A DNA stretch of 64,000 nt from Sphingomonas hankookensis (GCF_022664465.1 NZ_JAKREV010000002.1:605532-669531); one strand, 5' to 3'; positions 16,323-26,301 are shown, numbered from the stretch's first letter. Notes: a model not told the origin generated them from the sequence alone. Numbers and translations are program-made.

Positions 16323-17930
16323 TCAGGCCAGCTCGCGCGTTTTCGGCGCGGCGGCGCGGACGCCGGCGTCGACCGCTTCGGCGAACTGCGCGAAATTCTG
16401 GTTGAACAGGTCGACCAGCTTGGCGGCGGTGCGGTCATAGGCGGCACCATCGGCCCAGGTGCTGCGCGGGTCGAGGATCGCGGCATCGACGCCCGGCACC
16501 GCGACCGGCACTTCGAACCCGAAATTGGGATCGGTGCGGAATTCGCCATCGGACAGCGACCCGTCGAGCGCGGCGGCGAGCAGCGCGCGCGTCGCCTTGA
16601 TCGGCATCCGGCGCCCTTCGCCATACTGCCCGCCGGTCCACCCGGTGTTGACCAGCCAGCAGTCGACATTGCCCCTGGCGATGCGTTCCTTCAGCAGGTT
16701 GCCGTAGACCGACGGGTGACGCGGCATGAACGGCGCACCGAAACAGGTCGAGAAGACCGGCTCGGGCTCGGTCACACCGATCTCGGTCCCCGCCACCTTC
16801 GACGTATAGCCCGACAGGAAATGGTACATCGCCTGATCGGGGGTCAGCCGGGCGATCGGCGGCAGGATGCCGAACGCGTCGGCGGTCAGCATCACGACGT
16901 TGCGCGGCACCGGCCCCATATTGTCGGCCGAGGCATTGGGGATGAAGTCGATCGGGTAGGCCGCGCGCGAATTTTCGGCGATGCTGGGATCGTCGAGGTC
17001 GAGCGCGCGGGTGTCGGGGTCCATCACCACGTTTTCGAGCACGGTGCCGAAGCGCTTGGTGGTGGCAAAGATTTCCGGTTCGGCATCGGCCGACAGGCGG
17101 ATCATCTTGGCATAGCAGCCGCCTTCGAAATTGAAGACCGCCGTGTCGGACCAGCCATGTTCGTCGTCGCCGATCAGCGTGCGGCTGGCATCCGCCGACA
17201 GCGTCGTCTTGCCGGTGCCCGACAGGCCGAAGAACACCGCGGTGTCGCCGTTCGGGCCGATATTGGCCGAACAGTGCATCGGCATCGTGCCGGTTTCGGG
17301 CAGCAGGAAGTTCAGCAGGCCGAACACCGACTTCTTCATCTCACCCGCATATTGCGTGCCGCCGATCAGGATCAGCTTTTCGGTCAGGCTGACGGCGATC
17401 ACCGTCTCGCTGCGGCAGCCATGGCGCGCAGGGTCGGCGCGGAAGTTGGGCAGGTCGATGATCGTGAAGTCGGGGACGAAGCCCGCCAGGTCGTCGTTTT
17501 CCGGCCGGACCAGCATCGTGCGGATGAACAGATTGTGCCACGCCAGCGTGTTGATGACGCGCACCTTCACCCGGTGTTCGGGCTGCGATCCGCCGAAGAG
17601 GTCCTGTACGAACAGCGTCGGTTCGTTGACGAGCTCGGCAAGGAAATCGGCCTTGAGCGTCGCGAAATGCTCCGGGGTCATCGCGCGGTTGGTCTTGCCC
17701 CACCACACGGTATCCTCGGTCACGGCATCGCGGACCATGAACTTGTCCTGCGGGCTGCGGCCGGTGTGGCGACCGGTGGTGACGACCAGCGGGCCGTCCT
17801 TGGCCAGCCGCCCCTCGCCGCGCGCGACCGCCGCCTCGACCAGCTGCGGCGTGCGCAGGTTCCAGTGCACGTCGGCAGTGGTTTCGATGCCCATTGCCGA
17901 CAGGCCATGCTGGGGCGTCACGATCGCCAT
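16323..17930 (-). CDS. pckA: Phosphoenolpyruvate carboxykinase (ATP)
   Basis: A 535-residue ATP-dependent PEPCK, converting oxaloacetate and ATP to PEP for gluconeogenesis. The kinase-1a P-loop [15 protein letters not shown] is near residue 237. The substrate motifs [13 protein letters not shown] (near 48) and [14 protein letters not shown] (near 197) are present. The ATG at 17930 gives the standard N-terminus [10 protein letters not shown]; 29 further upstream codons look non-coding. It is divergent from chvI, the arrangement known in rhizobia and sphingomonads. Confidence 0.95.
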   Translation of the reverse strand: MAIVTPQHGLSAMGIETTADVHWNLRTPQLVEAAVARGEGRLAKDGPLVVTTGRHTGRSPQDKFMVRDAVTEDTVWWGKTNRAMTPEHFATLKADFLAELVNEPTLFVQDLFGGSQPEHRVKVRVINTLAWHNLFIRTMLVRPENDDLAGFVPDFTIIDLPNFRADPARHGCRSETVIAVSLTEKLILIGGTQYAGEMKKSVFGLLNFLLPETGTMPMHCSANIGPNGDTAVFFGLSGTGKTTLSADASRTLIGDDEHGWSDTAVFNFEGGCYAKMIRLSADAEPEIFATTKRFGTVLENVVMDPDTRALDLDDPSIAENSRAAYPIDFIPNASADNMGPVPRNVVMLTADAFGILPPIARLTPDQAMYHFLSGYTSKVAGTEIGVTEPEPVFSTCFGAPFMPRHPSVYGNLLKERIARGNVDCWLVNTGWTGGQYGEGRRMPIKATRALLAAALDGSLSDGEFRTDPNFGFEVPVAVPGVDAAILDPRSTWADGAAYDRTAAKLVDLFNQNFAQFAEAVDAGVRAAAPKTRELA

Positions 17931-18274
17931 GCTGTTCTTCTCCCTACATCCGACTCGCCGGCGTGGTTGCGCCCGCGTCTTGGCCGTCGATGTACGGGCC
18001 GATCGGGGCGTCGTCAAACACGTTAAACATCATTATCGCTGCGGCGTTTTCGGCAAGCGATCAATGGCTTGGGGCGGGAATTATATGATGATTGGCGGGT
18101 GGTCGGGCGCCTGCTTAACGATGCGCGTCACCTCGGACTTGAGCCGGGGTGGCGGCGGGGAGATCGTCCCGCTCGAGGACTGCGGTTGCGCGTCGTGACA
18201 GCGTGCATGTCGCCCATTGAGCGGCGGCGTCCTTTCCCGTAACCGTCGGGCGTGATGCACACGGATTTCCGCCC
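17931..18274. promoter_or_regulatory. Divergent promoter region between pckA and chvI
   Basis: A 344-base gap with no gene. It contains an AT-richer patch (about 18016-18060) and must hold the promoters for both divergent genes. No operator could be assigned with confidence. The stretch 18130-18160 resembles a fragment of the dispersed palindromic repeats. Confidence 0.5.
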
Positions 18275-18985
18275 ATGACCGCCACGATCGCGCTGGTCGA
18301 TGACGACCGCAACATCCTTACGTCGGTATCGATCGCACTGCAGACCGAAGGGTTCGTGACGCGGGTCTATTCGGACGGCGAAGTCGCGCTGAAGGCCTTT
18401 GCCGAGAACCCGCCCGACCTGGCGGTACTCGATATCAAGATGCCGCGGATGGACGGCCTCGAACTGCTGCGGCGGTTGCGGGAAAAGAGCCGGTTGCCGG
18501 TGATCTTCCTGACCAGCAAGGACGACGAGCTGGACGAGGCGCTGGGCCTCGCAATGGGTGCCGACGACTATATCGCCAAGCCGTTTTCGCAGCGGCTGCT
18601 GATCGCGCGCATCCGCGCCATCCTGCGCCGCGCCGAACCGGCACAGGCGGGCGAAGCCGGCGGCGGCGAGGCGGGGCCACAGGTCGTGCTGGAGCGCGGA
18701 CGCCTCGCCATGGACCCGGCGCGGCACAAGGTGACGTGGAACGGCGAGAACGTCGTGCTGACCGTCACCGAATTCCTGATCCTCGAAACGCTGGCCAGCC
18801 GCCCCGGCATCGTCAAGACGCGCAACCAGTTGATGGACGCCGCCTATCAGGACGACATCTATGTCGACGACCGCACGATCGACAGCCATATCAAGCGGTT
18901 GCGGCGCAAATTCCGGCAGGTCGACAAGGAGTTCGACGCGATCGAGACGCTGTATGGCGCAGGGTATCGGTTCGCGGACGATTAG
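18275..18985 (+). CDS. chvI: ChvI-type response regulator
   Basis: A 236-residue OmpR-class regulator. The receiver domain (1-120) has acidic residues near 9-11, the phospho-acceptor Asp53 (in [11 protein letters not shown]) and Lys of AKPFS. A winged helix follows at about 145-236, ending [11 protein letters not shown]. It is partnered with the kinase downstream. In alphaproteobacteria ChvG-ChvI senses envelope and acid stress and controls central metabolism. Confidence 0.93.
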   Translation: MTATIALVDDDRNILTSVSIALQTEGFVTRVYSDGEVALKAFAENPPDLAVLDIKMPRMDGLELLRRLREKSRLPVIFLTSKDDELDEALGLAMGADDYIAKPFSQRLLIARIRAILRRAEPAQAGEAGGGEAGPQVVLERGRLAMDPARHKVTWNGENVVLTVTEFLILETLASRPGIVKTRNQLMDAAYQDDIYVDDRTIDSHIKRLRRKFRQVDKEFDAIETLYGAGYRFADD

Positions 18986-19032
18986 GGCGGGTTGGCCGCT
19001 CGGCGACGGGAGCGACGTGCCCTCCCGCGCCG

Positions 19033-19121
19033 CCGTGCCCCCGCGCAGGCGGGGGCCCAGGGCCGAGCAGAACTACCCTGTGCGTTTGGGGCTCTGGACC
19101 CCCGCCTGCGCGGGGGTACGG
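19033..19121. repeat. Palindromic repeat between chvI and chvG
   Basis: The arms read CCGTGCCCCCGCGCAGGCGG and CCGCCTGCGCGGGGGTACGG. Related elements sit at 27425-27506 and 36122-36208. Here it lies inside an apparent operon, where the folded RNA could influence the ratio of the two products. Confidence 0.75.
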
Positions 19122-19144
19122 TTGCGTTTGGGGGGGAGCGGCTG

Positions 19145-20716
19145 ATGCCCACCGCTGACATCCCGGAAGACCTCCCCCCGGACGAAGGCGCGCTCTCCCT
19201 TCGCTGGTCCGGCCGCGTGTCGCTGACGCCGCGCATCCTGTTCGTGAACATCTTCGCCCTCGCGCTGCTGGCGGGCGGGTTCTTCTATCTCGACAGCTAT
19301 CGTGCGCGGATCGTCGACGGGCGGGTGGCGCAGGCGGAGCGCGAGGTGCGGCTGATCGCCGAGGCGCTGTCGCTGATGGAGCCCGACGACCGCACCGACG
19401 AAATGGTCAACTTCGCGCGCAAGTCGGGCTTGCGCCTCCGCATCTACGACCGACGCGGGCGGCTGGTCGCCGACAGCCGGGCGCTGGGGGTGCGCAATTT
19501 CCAGCTGATCGATCCCGACAAGGACGGCTGGCAACAGGATGCCGCGCGCGCCTTGGATGCCGGGATCGATACGGTGGTCGGCAACGACCGCGACCCGTTG
19601 TACCGCGAACGCGCGCCGGGACGCGGCCTGCGCTGGCCCGACGTGGTGACGGTGCGCACCACCGGCGGCACCGCGGCCAGCGTGTGGCGCGCGCCCGACC
19701 GCACGCCGGTGGTCACCGCCGCCGCGCCGCTGCCCGAGGACCGGGTGTTGATGGCGACGGTCAACGCCCGCGACATTACCCAGACGGTGCGGACCGAGCG
19801 CGCGCGGCTCAGCCTCGTCCTCGCCGTCGCGTTCCTGCTGTCGGTGCTGCTGTCGCTGTTCCTCGCGCGCACCATCGTCCGGCCGATGCGGATGCTGGCG
19901 CGCGCCGCGATCCGGGTGCGGCTGGGCCGCGACCGCGAGGTGGTGGTGCCGCGCCTGCCCAGCCGCCGCGACGAGATCGGGATGCTGGCCCGCGCGCTGT
20001 CGGACATGACCGGCGCGCTGCGCAGCCGAATCGACGCGACCGAGGCGTTCGCCGCCGACGTGACGCACGAGCTGAAGAACCCCCTCGCCTCGCTGCGATC
20101 CGCGGTCGACGGACTGGGCGCGGTGCAGGACCCCGATCTGCGCGCGCAGCTGCTGGCGATCGTGCAGGACGATGTGCATCGGCTCGACCGGCTGATCACC
20201 GATATCTCCGACGCGTCGCGGCTCGATGCGCAGCTGGCGCGGGCGAAGTTCGAGGCCGTCGATCTGGTCGCGCTGATCGCGGCGCTGGTCGGCTATCGCA
20301 CCGATCGCGGGATCGACCGCGGCATCACCCTCACCTTCGACCCCGACGAGCCGCTGGTGGTGCAAGGCGAGGGCGCGCGGCTGGAGCGGGTGTTCGCCAA
20401 TCTGATCGACAATGCCATCTCCTTCTCGCCGCCCGGCGGCACGGTGCGGATCGCCGGGGGCAATGACGGCGACCTGGTCGAGATCGAGGTGGTCGACGAC
20501 GGCCCCGGCGTGCCGCCCGAACAGCGCGAGGCGGTGTTCCGCCGCTTCCATTCGGTGCGACCGGGCGACGAGGCGTTCGGACGACATTCCGGCCTTGGCC
20601 TTGCCATCGCGCGGACCATCGTCGAAGGGCATGGCGGTATGATCGCCGCCGAATCACGCAGGGACCACCGCGAAGGCGCGCGCTTCGTCGTGCAGTTGCC
20701 GGTGGCGGGCGCATGA
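19145..20716 (+). CDS. chvG: ChvG-type sensor histidine kinase
   Basis: A 523-residue membrane kinase. Transmembrane helices lie at about 29-48 and 222-241 and flank a periplasmic sensor. HAMP is followed by the H-box ADVTHELKNPLASLRS (His near 307), the N-box NLIDNAISFSPPG, G1 VDDGPGVP and G2 GLGLAIARTIVEGHGG. ATG 19145 follows a G-rich Shine-Dalgarno, and a longer frame would read through the repeat. Its stop overlaps the hprK start (ATGA). Confidence 0.93.
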   Translation: MPTADIPEDLPPDEGALSLRWSGRVSLTPRILFVNIFALALLAGGFFYLDSYRARIVDGRVAQAEREVRLIAEALSLMEPDDRTDEMVNFARKSGLRLRIYDRRGRLVADSRALGVRNFQLIDPDKDGWQQDAARALDAGIDTVVGNDRDPLYRERAPGRGLRWPDVVTVRTTGGTAASVWRAPDRTPVVTAAAPLPEDRVLMATVNARDITQTVRTERARLSLVLAVAFLLSVLLSLFLARTIVRPMRMLARAAIRVRLGRDREVVVPRLPSRRDEIGMLARALSDMTGALRSRIDATEAFAADVTHELKNPLASLRSAVDGLGAVQDPDLRAQLLAIVQDDVHRLDRLITDISDASRLDAQLARAKFEAVDLVALIAALVGYRTDRGIDRGITLTFDPDEPLVVQGEGARLERVFANLIDNAISFSPPGGTVRIAGGNDGDLVEIEVVDDGPGVPPEQREAVFRRFHSVRPGDEAFGRHSGLGLAIARTIVEGHGGMIAAESRRDHREGARFVVQLPVAGA

Positions 20717-21132
20717 GCGACGATCCCCCGCAACCCATCCATGCCTGCTGCATCGCGATCGACGGGCGCGGCGTGCTGATCGCCGGGCCGTCGGGGTCGG
20801 GCAAGTCCGACCTGACGCTGCGATTGATCGATGCGGGCGCGGCGCTGGTCAGCGACGATTACACGATCGTCTCGGTGCGGGACGGAGGGCTCTTCGCCAC
20901 CCCGCCCGACACGATCGCCGGACGGATCGAGGTGCGCGGGATCGGCATCGTCGAACGTCCGTTCGTGCAAGACGTGCCGGTGGCGCTGTGGGTCGAGGCG
21001 GGCACCCCCGACCGCCTGCCCGAGCCCGCCACCCGGTCGATCGCCGGCATCGCCCTGCCCGCCTTCACGCTGTCGCTGCTCGAGGCATCGGCGCCGGCGC
21101 GTATCCGCCTCATGCTCGACGGGATAGTCTAA
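20713..21132 (+). CDS. hprK: HPr kinase/phosphorylase, short alphaproteobacterial form
   Basis: A 139-residue protein holding only the catalytic core, as usual in alphaproteobacteria (Firmicute HprK has about 310). The Walker A motif GPSGSGKSD is at residues 25-33 and the family motif RGIGIVERPF near 75. It phosphorylates HPr on serine. The start overlaps chvG and the stop overlaps rapZ (TAATG), so it is tightly coupled to both. Confidence 0.92.
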   Translation: MSDDPPQPIHACCIAIDGRGVLIAGPSGSGKSDLTLRLIDAGAALVSDDYTIVSVRDGGLFATPPDTIAGRIEVRGIGIVERPFVQDVPVALWVEAGTPDRLPEPATRSIAGIALPAFTLSLLEASAPARIRLMLDGIV

Positions 21133-22022
21133 TGCAGCATGCTTCCATCCTGCTGGTCACCGGCATGTCCGGTGCTGGCAAGTCGACGGTGCTCAAGACG
21201 CTGGAGGACAGCGGGTGGGATATCGTCGACAACCTGCCGCTACGCCTGCTCGGCAATCTGATCGCCGCCAGTCCTGCCGATGCCGACCGGCCGCTCGCCC
21301 TCGGGATCGGGACGCGCACCCGCGGCTTCGATGCCGAACAGATCGTTGCCGCGATCCGCGCCCGGCCCGACTTTGGCGTCAGCGTGCTGTTCCTCGACAG
21401 CAGCCAAGCCGAGCTGGAGCGGCGCTATAACGAGACGCGGCGGCGCCACCCGCTGGCGCTCGATCGCACCGCCGCCGACGGGATCGAGAGCGAGCGCGAG
21501 GTGCTGGAGCCACTGCGCGCCTTTGCCAACCGGCTGCTCGACACCACCAATTTCAGCCGCGCCGACCTGGCGCAATGGACGCGCGAGACCTTTGCCGAGC
21601 CGGACAGCAGTGCGCCCGTCCTGTCGGTGCTGTCGTTCGGGTTTTCGCGGGGTGTGCCGCGCAACGCCGATATCGTGCTCGACATGCGCTTCCTGCGCAA
21701 TCCGCATTGGGACCCGGTGCTGCGGCCGGGCACGGGGCTGGACGCCGACGTCGCCGATTATGTGAAGGCCGACCCCGCCTATGATGCGGCGATCGCGTCG
21801 TTCGAGACGATGCTGCTGACGCTGCTCCCCCGTTATCAGGCGGAGGGCAAATCCTATGTCACGATCGCGTTCGGCTGTACCGGCGGACGGCACCGGTCGG
21901 TCCATGTCGCCGAGCGGATGGGGGCATGGTTGCGTACCCGGGGATTTTCGCCCACGATACACCATCGCGACCTCGGCTCCGCGCCGCAGGATTCGCTCGA
22001 AGGCGTGAAACGGGCGCCATGA
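21132..22022 (+). CDS. rapZ: RNase adapter / nucleotide-binding protein RapZ
   Basis: A 296-residue RapZ (YvcJ) protein. The P-loop TGMSGAGKST lies at residues 10-19, and the C-terminal domain contains YVTIAFGCTGGRHRSVHVAE. In enterobacteria RapZ controls glmS through small RNAs and RNase E; YvcJ homologues bind ATP and GTP. Its position between hprK and the PTS genes is the typical proteobacterial context. The reading frame starts at the ATG overlapping the hprK stop. Confidence 0.93.
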   Translation: MQHASILLVTGMSGAGKSTVLKTLEDSGWDIVDNLPLRLLGNLIAASPADADRPLALGIGTRTRGFDAEQIVAAIRARPDFGVSVLFLDSSQAELERRYNETRRRHPLALDRTAADGIESEREVLEPLRAFANRLLDTTNFSRADLAQWTRETFAEPDSSAPVLSVLSFGFSRGVPRNADIVLDMRFLRNPHWDPVLRPGTGLDADVADYVKADPAYDAAIASFETMLLTLLPRYQAEGKSYVTIAFGCTGGRHRSVHVAERMGAWLRTRGFSPTIHHRDLGSAPQDSLEGVKRAP

Positions 22023-22453
22023 CGGATGTGGGAACGACGACGAACATGATCGGCTTGGTTTTGGTGACGCACGGCCGTCTTGCGCAGGAGTTCGTCGTGG
22101 CGATGGAGCATGTCGTCGGCCCGCAGGAGCGGATCGAGACGGTGTGCATCGGTCCCGAGGACGACATGGAGGAACGCCGCGCCGACATCGCCAAGGCGAT
22201 CGCCGCGGTCGATACCGGACAGGGCGTGATCGTGCTGACCGACCTGTTCGGCGGCACGCCCAGCAACCTCGCCATCTCGCTGATGGAAACCGGCCGGGTG
22301 GAGGTGATCGCGGGCATCAACCTGCCGATGCTGATCCGGCTGGGCGGCGCGCGCAAGGCGATGAAGGTCGCCGAAGCCGTCGCCGCCGCGCGCGAGGCGG
22401 GGCGCAAGTACATCTCGGTCGCGTCCGAAGTGCTGGGCGAGGCCGCGGCATGA
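22019..22453 (+). CDS. PTS EIIA component, mannose family
   Basis: A 144-residue EIIA(Man)-like protein. The phosphorylatable His18 lies in GLVLVTHGRLAQE, and the LTDLFGGTPSN motif is near residue 75. No sugar permease components (EIIB/C/D) are nearby, so it is likely a regulatory EIIA, as in other alphaproteobacteria. Starts and stops overlap its neighbours by 4 bases. An internal ATG at 22046 would remove nine residues. Confidence 0.92.
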   Translation: MTDVGTTTNMIGLVLVTHGRLAQEFVVAMEHVVGPQERIETVCIGPEDDMEERRADIAKAIAAVDTGQGVIVLTDLFGGTPSNLAISLMETGRVEVIAGINLPMLIRLGGARKAMKVAEAVAAAREAGRKYISVASEVLGEAAA

Positions 22454-22719
22454 CCGTCACCCGCACCGTGCAGATCACCAACCGCCGCGGACTGCACGCA
22501 CGCGCCTCGGCCAAGTTCGTGACGATGGCCGCCGCGCAGCCGATCGAGGTCAACGTCGAAAAGGACGGATCGCGCGTCACCGGCACGTCGATCATGGGGC
22601 TGATGATGCTGGGCGCCGCGAAGGGCGACCATATTACGATCAGCGCGAGCGGCGACGGTGCGGAAGCGGTGGTGGGGCAGTTGGCGCAGCTGGTCGAGGA
22701 TCGGTTCGGCGAGGATTGA
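22450..22719 (+). CDS. ptsH: Phosphocarrier protein HPr
   Basis: An 89-residue HPr. The active site GLHARASAKF contains His16 for phosphoryl transfer from EI, and Ser47 (GTSIMGLMMLGA) is the likely HprK target. It is the last gene of the chvI-chvG-hprK-rapZ-EIIA-HPr unit; EI (ptsP) is not in the window. Confidence 0.95.
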   Translation: MTVTRTVQITNRRGLHARASAKFVTMAAAQPIEVNVEKDGSRVTGTSIMGLMMLGAAKGDHITISASGDGAEAVVGQLAQLVEDRFGED

Positions 22720-22757
22720 GGGGGGCTCGGCTCTCCCTTCGTCACCCCGGCCCCATA

Positions 22758-22840
22758 CGTCATCCCGGCGAAGGCTGGGATCTCCCCTTGATAGCATGCG
22801 GCCGGAGCCGCTTGAGGCCCCAGCCTGCGCTGGGGCGACG
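22758..22840. repeat. CGTCATCCC/GGCGACG palindromic repeat
   Basis: An 83-bp relative of the repeats found inside the histidine-kinase gene at 11.3-11.5 kb. It lies in the gap after ptsH. Confidence 0.75.
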
Positions 22841-22928
22841 CTTGTTTCAGGGGGAGAAAAAGGGCGAACCGTCAGCCACAAATTTTTAGGGGTGGCCGCC
22901 CCCTCCCCCCGGCCATAGGCCCGGCGCG

Positions 22929-23678
22929 ATGACCATGCCGAGCAAAGCGGCGCTCGACGCCCTGACCGAAAAGGAAAAGCAGACGCTGCGCCTGATCGTG
23001 CGCGGGCATGATGCGAAGTCGGTCGCGGTCACGCTGGGGCTGTCGGTGCACACCATCAACGAGCGATTGCGCGATGCCCGGCGCAAGCTGGCCGTGTCGA
23101 GCAGCCGCGAGGCGGCGCGGCTGTTGCTGGATGCCGAGACCCCCGAAAATCTGGGGGACACAAGGATCGGGGACGACGGGCACGCCGCGGCGAACGATGT
23201 GGAGCAGGCGCCGGTCGACGGCGCGGGAACGGCGCGTCGCCGCTTGCCCCTTTTGATCGGAGTGATGCTCATGACCTTTGCCCTCGGCCTGCTGGCCCTC
23301 GCGCTCGTACCCGGCACGACACAGGCGCCGCCCGCGGCGACGACCGCCCCTGCCACCCCGGCGCCCGATGCCGCGCGCGCATTCCTCGAACTGGTCGATG
23401 CCGGCCGGTGGGACGCCAGCTACGCCCGGTTCGGCGCCGCGTTTCGCAAGATCAACAGCGAACAGGTGTGGAGCGAGGTATCGCAGCGCGTCCGTCCGCC
23501 GCTGGGCGCATTGGTGTCGCGCACCGTCCTCAGCCGCGAAACGATCCCCGTGCCCCCCGCCGGCGTCGAGATGATCAAGTTCCGCACCCGCTTCACGGTC
23601 GGCGGGGACAAGGTGGAGACGGTGACGCTGAACCAGGAAGGTGGCGACTGGAAGGTCGTCGGGGTGACGATCGAGTAG
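22929..23678 (+). CDS. LuxR-type HTH membrane protein with DUF4019 domain
   Basis: A 249-residue protein. A LuxR/GerE helix-turn-helix (residues 10-68, ALTEKEKQTLRLIVRGHDAK) is followed by a transmembrane helix near 106-127. A periplasmic C-terminal domain after it resembles DUF4019 (FLELVDAGRWDASYARF). The layout resembles one-component membrane-anchored regulators. The ligand and target are unknown. It converges on cfa. Confidence 0.85.
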   Translation: MTMPSKAALDALTEKEKQTLRLIVRGHDAKSVAVTLGLSVHTINERLRDARRKLAVSSSREAARLLLDAETPENLGDTRIGDDGHAAANDVEQAPVDGAGTARRRLPLLIGVMLMTFALGLLALALVPGTTQAPPAATTAPATPAPDAARAFLELVDAGRWDASYARFGAAFRKINSEQVWSEVSQRVRPPLGALVSRTVLSRETIPVPPAGVEMIKFRTRFTVGGDKVETVTLNQEGGDWKVVGVTIE

Positions 23679-23711
23679 GGCGTGTCGGGATGGCAGGAGC
23701 AGCGGCGCGGG

Positions 23712-24935
23712 TTACCCCCGCAGCCGCCGCTCTTCCTCCACCATGTAATCACGTGTCAGCGGCAGGGTCAGGCGGTTGCGGCTGAGCTGGACCTGATAGT
23801 TTACCATGCCGCCATGGCGGAACGCCGCCGCGGCGCCCGCGAGGTAGAAGGTCCACATGCGGTAGAAGGCGTCGTCGTACAGCGCGACGATGGCGTCCTT
23901 CGCCGCGACGGTGCGGTCGTACCACTGGTCGATGGTCAGCGCGTAATGGACGCGCAGCACCTCGATATCGGTCGCGATCAGCTTCGTGCCCTCGTACCCA
24001 CGCACGATTTCCGACAACGCCGGGTTGTAGCCGCCGGGGAAGATGTACTTGGTGGTGAAGGTGTCGGTGACGCCCGGTACGCCCATCCGGCCGATGGTGT
24101 GGAGCAGCATCACGCCGTCGTCGCTCAGCAGTTCGCGACACTGGCGGAAGAACGCGCCGTAATGCGCCGGGCCGACATGTTCGAACATGCCGACCGACAC
24201 GATCCGGTCGAACCGGCCGGTGACGTGGCGATAATCGATCAGTTCGAACTTCACCTTGTCGGCGACGCCTGCTTCCTCCGCGCGGCGGCGGGCGACCTTG
24301 ATCTGCTCTTCGGACAGGGTGACGCCCAGCACCTCCGCCCCGGTCTTTTCGTGCAGGTACAGCGCCATCCCGCCCCAGCCGCAGCCGATGTCGAGCACGC
24401 GCATCCCGGGCTTCAGCGCCAGCTTCGCGGCGATATGCGCCTTCTTGTCCGCCTGCGCTTGTTCGAGGCCGTTGGCGGGATCGGTGAAATAGGCGCAGCT
24501 ATATTGCAGGTCGGTGTCGAGAAAAAGCGCGTAGAGCCGGTCGGACAGGTCGTAATGGTGCGCGACGTTACGCTTCGACCGGCGCGCCATGTTGACGCGG
24601 TCGATGCGGTGGCGGACCGCGTCGAACAGGCGGATCGGCAGCGATGGCTGGAGCGAGCTGCCCCGCCCCCATGGCGTGTTGCCGGTCAGCAGCTCCACCA
24701 GATCGCGAATATCGCCGCGGTCGATGACGAGGTCGCCGTCCATAAACGCCTCCGCCGCGCCCAGCGCCGGATGGCGGACGATGCGACCCGCGACGCCGGC
24801 TTTGGTGAAGCGGATCGCGACGTCGGGCAAGGCGGGGTCAGGGGTGCCGAAGGTGACGGTGCGTCCATCGGCATGGGTCAGGGAGAGCGTACCGCGGCGG
24901 ACGGTACGTGCGAGAAACGTGTCGATCAGAGCCAT
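23712..24935 (-). CDS. cfa: Cyclopropane-fatty-acyl-phospholipid synthase family protein
   Basis: A 407-residue SAM-dependent methyltransferase. The SAM site VLDIGCGWGGMALYL is near residue 172. The CFA features CAYF, SVGMFEHVGPAHYGAFF and IFPGGYNPALSEI are present. It would methylenate unsaturated acyl chains of membrane lipids. The ATG at 24935 gives the usual N-terminus MALIDTFLARTVRRG; the longer upstream frame is non-coding. It is divergent from the mannosyltransferase gene. Confidence 0.92.
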   Translation of the reverse strand: MALIDTFLARTVRRGTLSLTHADGRTVTFGTPDPALPDVAIRFTKAGVAGRIVRHPALGAAEAFMDGDLVIDRGDIRDLVELLTGNTPWGRGSSLQPSLPIRLFDAVRHRIDRVNMARRSKRNVAHHYDLSDRLYALFLDTDLQYSCAYFTDPANGLEQAQADKKAHIAAKLALKPGMRVLDIGCGWGGMALYLHEKTGAEVLGVTLSEEQIKVARRRAEEAGVADKVKFELIDYRHVTGRFDRIVSVGMFEHVGPAHYGAFFRQCRELLSDDGVMLLHTIGRMGVPGVTDTFTTKYIFPGGYNPALSEIVRGYEGTKLIATDIEVLRVHYALTIDQWYDRTVAAKDAIVALYDDAFYRMWTFYLAGAAAAFRHGGMVNYQVQLSRNRLTLPLTRDYMVEEERRLRG

Positions 24936-25047
24936 GGCTCGGTCCGATACGGACGGATTGTGGCAAGCGATGGGCGGTTTTCGGTCGAGATCCTCCCCGG
25001 CACGGGGAGGATTGCGCCGCTGCGGCGTTTCGCTACACCCCCGGCCC

Positions 25048-26280
25048 ATGCTTTCCCGCCTGCGCGATCGCCCGTGGACCACCGCCCTGCTGATCGCGGG
25101 GTTCGCGCAGTTGCTGTTCATGTGGGGTCTGGGGCGGCCGGGGAAGCTGTCGTTCGACGAGGTGCATTACGTGCCCGCCGCGCGGACGCTGCTGGCGCTC
25201 GCCTATCCGGTGAATACCGAACATCCGCTGGTCGCGAAGGCATTCATCGCCGCCGGGATTGCGCTGTTTGGCGACAATCCGTGGGGCTGGCGGATCATGG
25301 GGACGCTGGCCGGGACTGCGACCGTTCTGGGCGTGTTCGCGTGCCTGCAGCTGCTGTTCCGACGAACGCATGTGTCGGCGTTCGGCGCCGCCATGGTGGT
25401 CCTGAACCAGACGCTGCTGATCGAAGCGCGCACCGCGATGCTCGAAGTGTATCTGGGCGCGTTCACCACGCTGGCCATCGCGGCGCTGTTGTGGTCGATG
25501 CGCGGGCGACCGGTTCCGCGACTGGCGCTGTCGGCGGTGCTGTTCGGGTTGGCGGTGGGGGTCAAATGGGCTGCGGTGCCCTATGTCGCCGGTGCCGGGC
25601 TGTTGCTGATATGGGGCAAGAGCGATGGGCGCGATTACTGGCCGGGGCTGCCGCTGTTCCCCGCGCTGGCGCTGTTCGGGGCGGTCAGCATCGCGACCTA
25701 TTTCGCGACCTTTGCCCCGGCGTTCTTCTACGCCCAGGACCCGCTGACGCTGGCACGGCTGATCCCGTTCCAGCGCGAGATGTACGAGCGGCAGACGCAG
25801 ATCCTCGCCCCCCACCCCTATCAGTCGAGCTGGTGGAGCTGGCCGCTGCTGATCCGGCCGATCTGGTATTTTTACGAACCCGATAACGGCGTGCAGCGCG
25901 GCGTGCTGCTGCTCGGCAATCCGGCGATCATGTGGGGTGGGTTGGTCGCGGTGTGGGCGTGCCTGTGGGCTGGGTTCCGGCGGCGGGCACCGGCACTGGT
26001 CGGGGTCGGGCTGCTGTGGGTTGGGTCGCTGGCGGTGTGGGCGGTGATCCCCAAGTCGCTGGGCTTTTATTATTACTACCACTTGCCCAGCATCTGGCTG
26101 TGCATGGCGCTGGCCGGGGCGTTCCATGCGTGGGGGCGCGGACGGTTCGCGCGGGGCGACGAATGGTTTGCGCTGTTGGCGATCGTGCTGTTCGTGTATT
26201 TCTACCCGATCATCTCGGCAGCGTCGCTGGACGGGCCGCAGGCGTTCAATCGGTGGATGTGGTTCGATAGCTGGCGGTAA
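25048..26280 (+). CDS. Dolichyl-phosphate-mannose mannosyltransferase-like membrane glycosyltransferase
   Basis: A 410-residue GT-C fold protein with many hydrophobic segments. The SFDEVHYVPAARTLL motif near residue 37 is the catalytic DE-containing loop of PMT/ArnT-type enzymes that use polyprenyl-phosphate sugars. It is convergent with a GT2-GtrA protein of the kind that makes or flips polyprenyl-phosphate sugar, so the two may act in one glycan or protein-glycosylation pathway. The acceptor is unknown. Confidence 0.85.
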   Translation: MLSRLRDRPWTTALLIAGFAQLLFMWGLGRPGKLSFDEVHYVPAARTLLALAYPVNTEHPLVAKAFIAAGIALFGDNPWGWRIMGTLAGTATVLGVFACLQLLFRRTHVSAFGAAMVVLNQTLLIEARTAMLEVYLGAFTTLAIAALLWSMRGRPVPRLALSAVLFGLAVGVKWAAVPYVAGAGLLLIWGKSDGRDYWPGLPLFPALALFGAVSIATYFATFAPAFFYAQDPLTLARLIPFQREMYERQTQILAPHPYQSSWWSWPLLIRPIWYFYEPDNGVQRGVLLLGNPAIMWGGLVAVWACLWAGFRRRAPALVGVGLLWVGSLAVWAVIPKSLGFYYYYHLPSIWLCMALAGAFHAWGRGRFARGDEWFALLAIVLFVYFYPIISAASLDGPQAFNRWMWFDSWR

Positions 26281-26301
26281 GGTAGGTTCGCGGGAAACCC
26301 C

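Noticed and set aside
23682..25886. 734-codon plus-strand frame over cfa
   Set aside because: It is antisense to an intact cyclopropane synthase gene and overlaps the true glycosyltransferase start.
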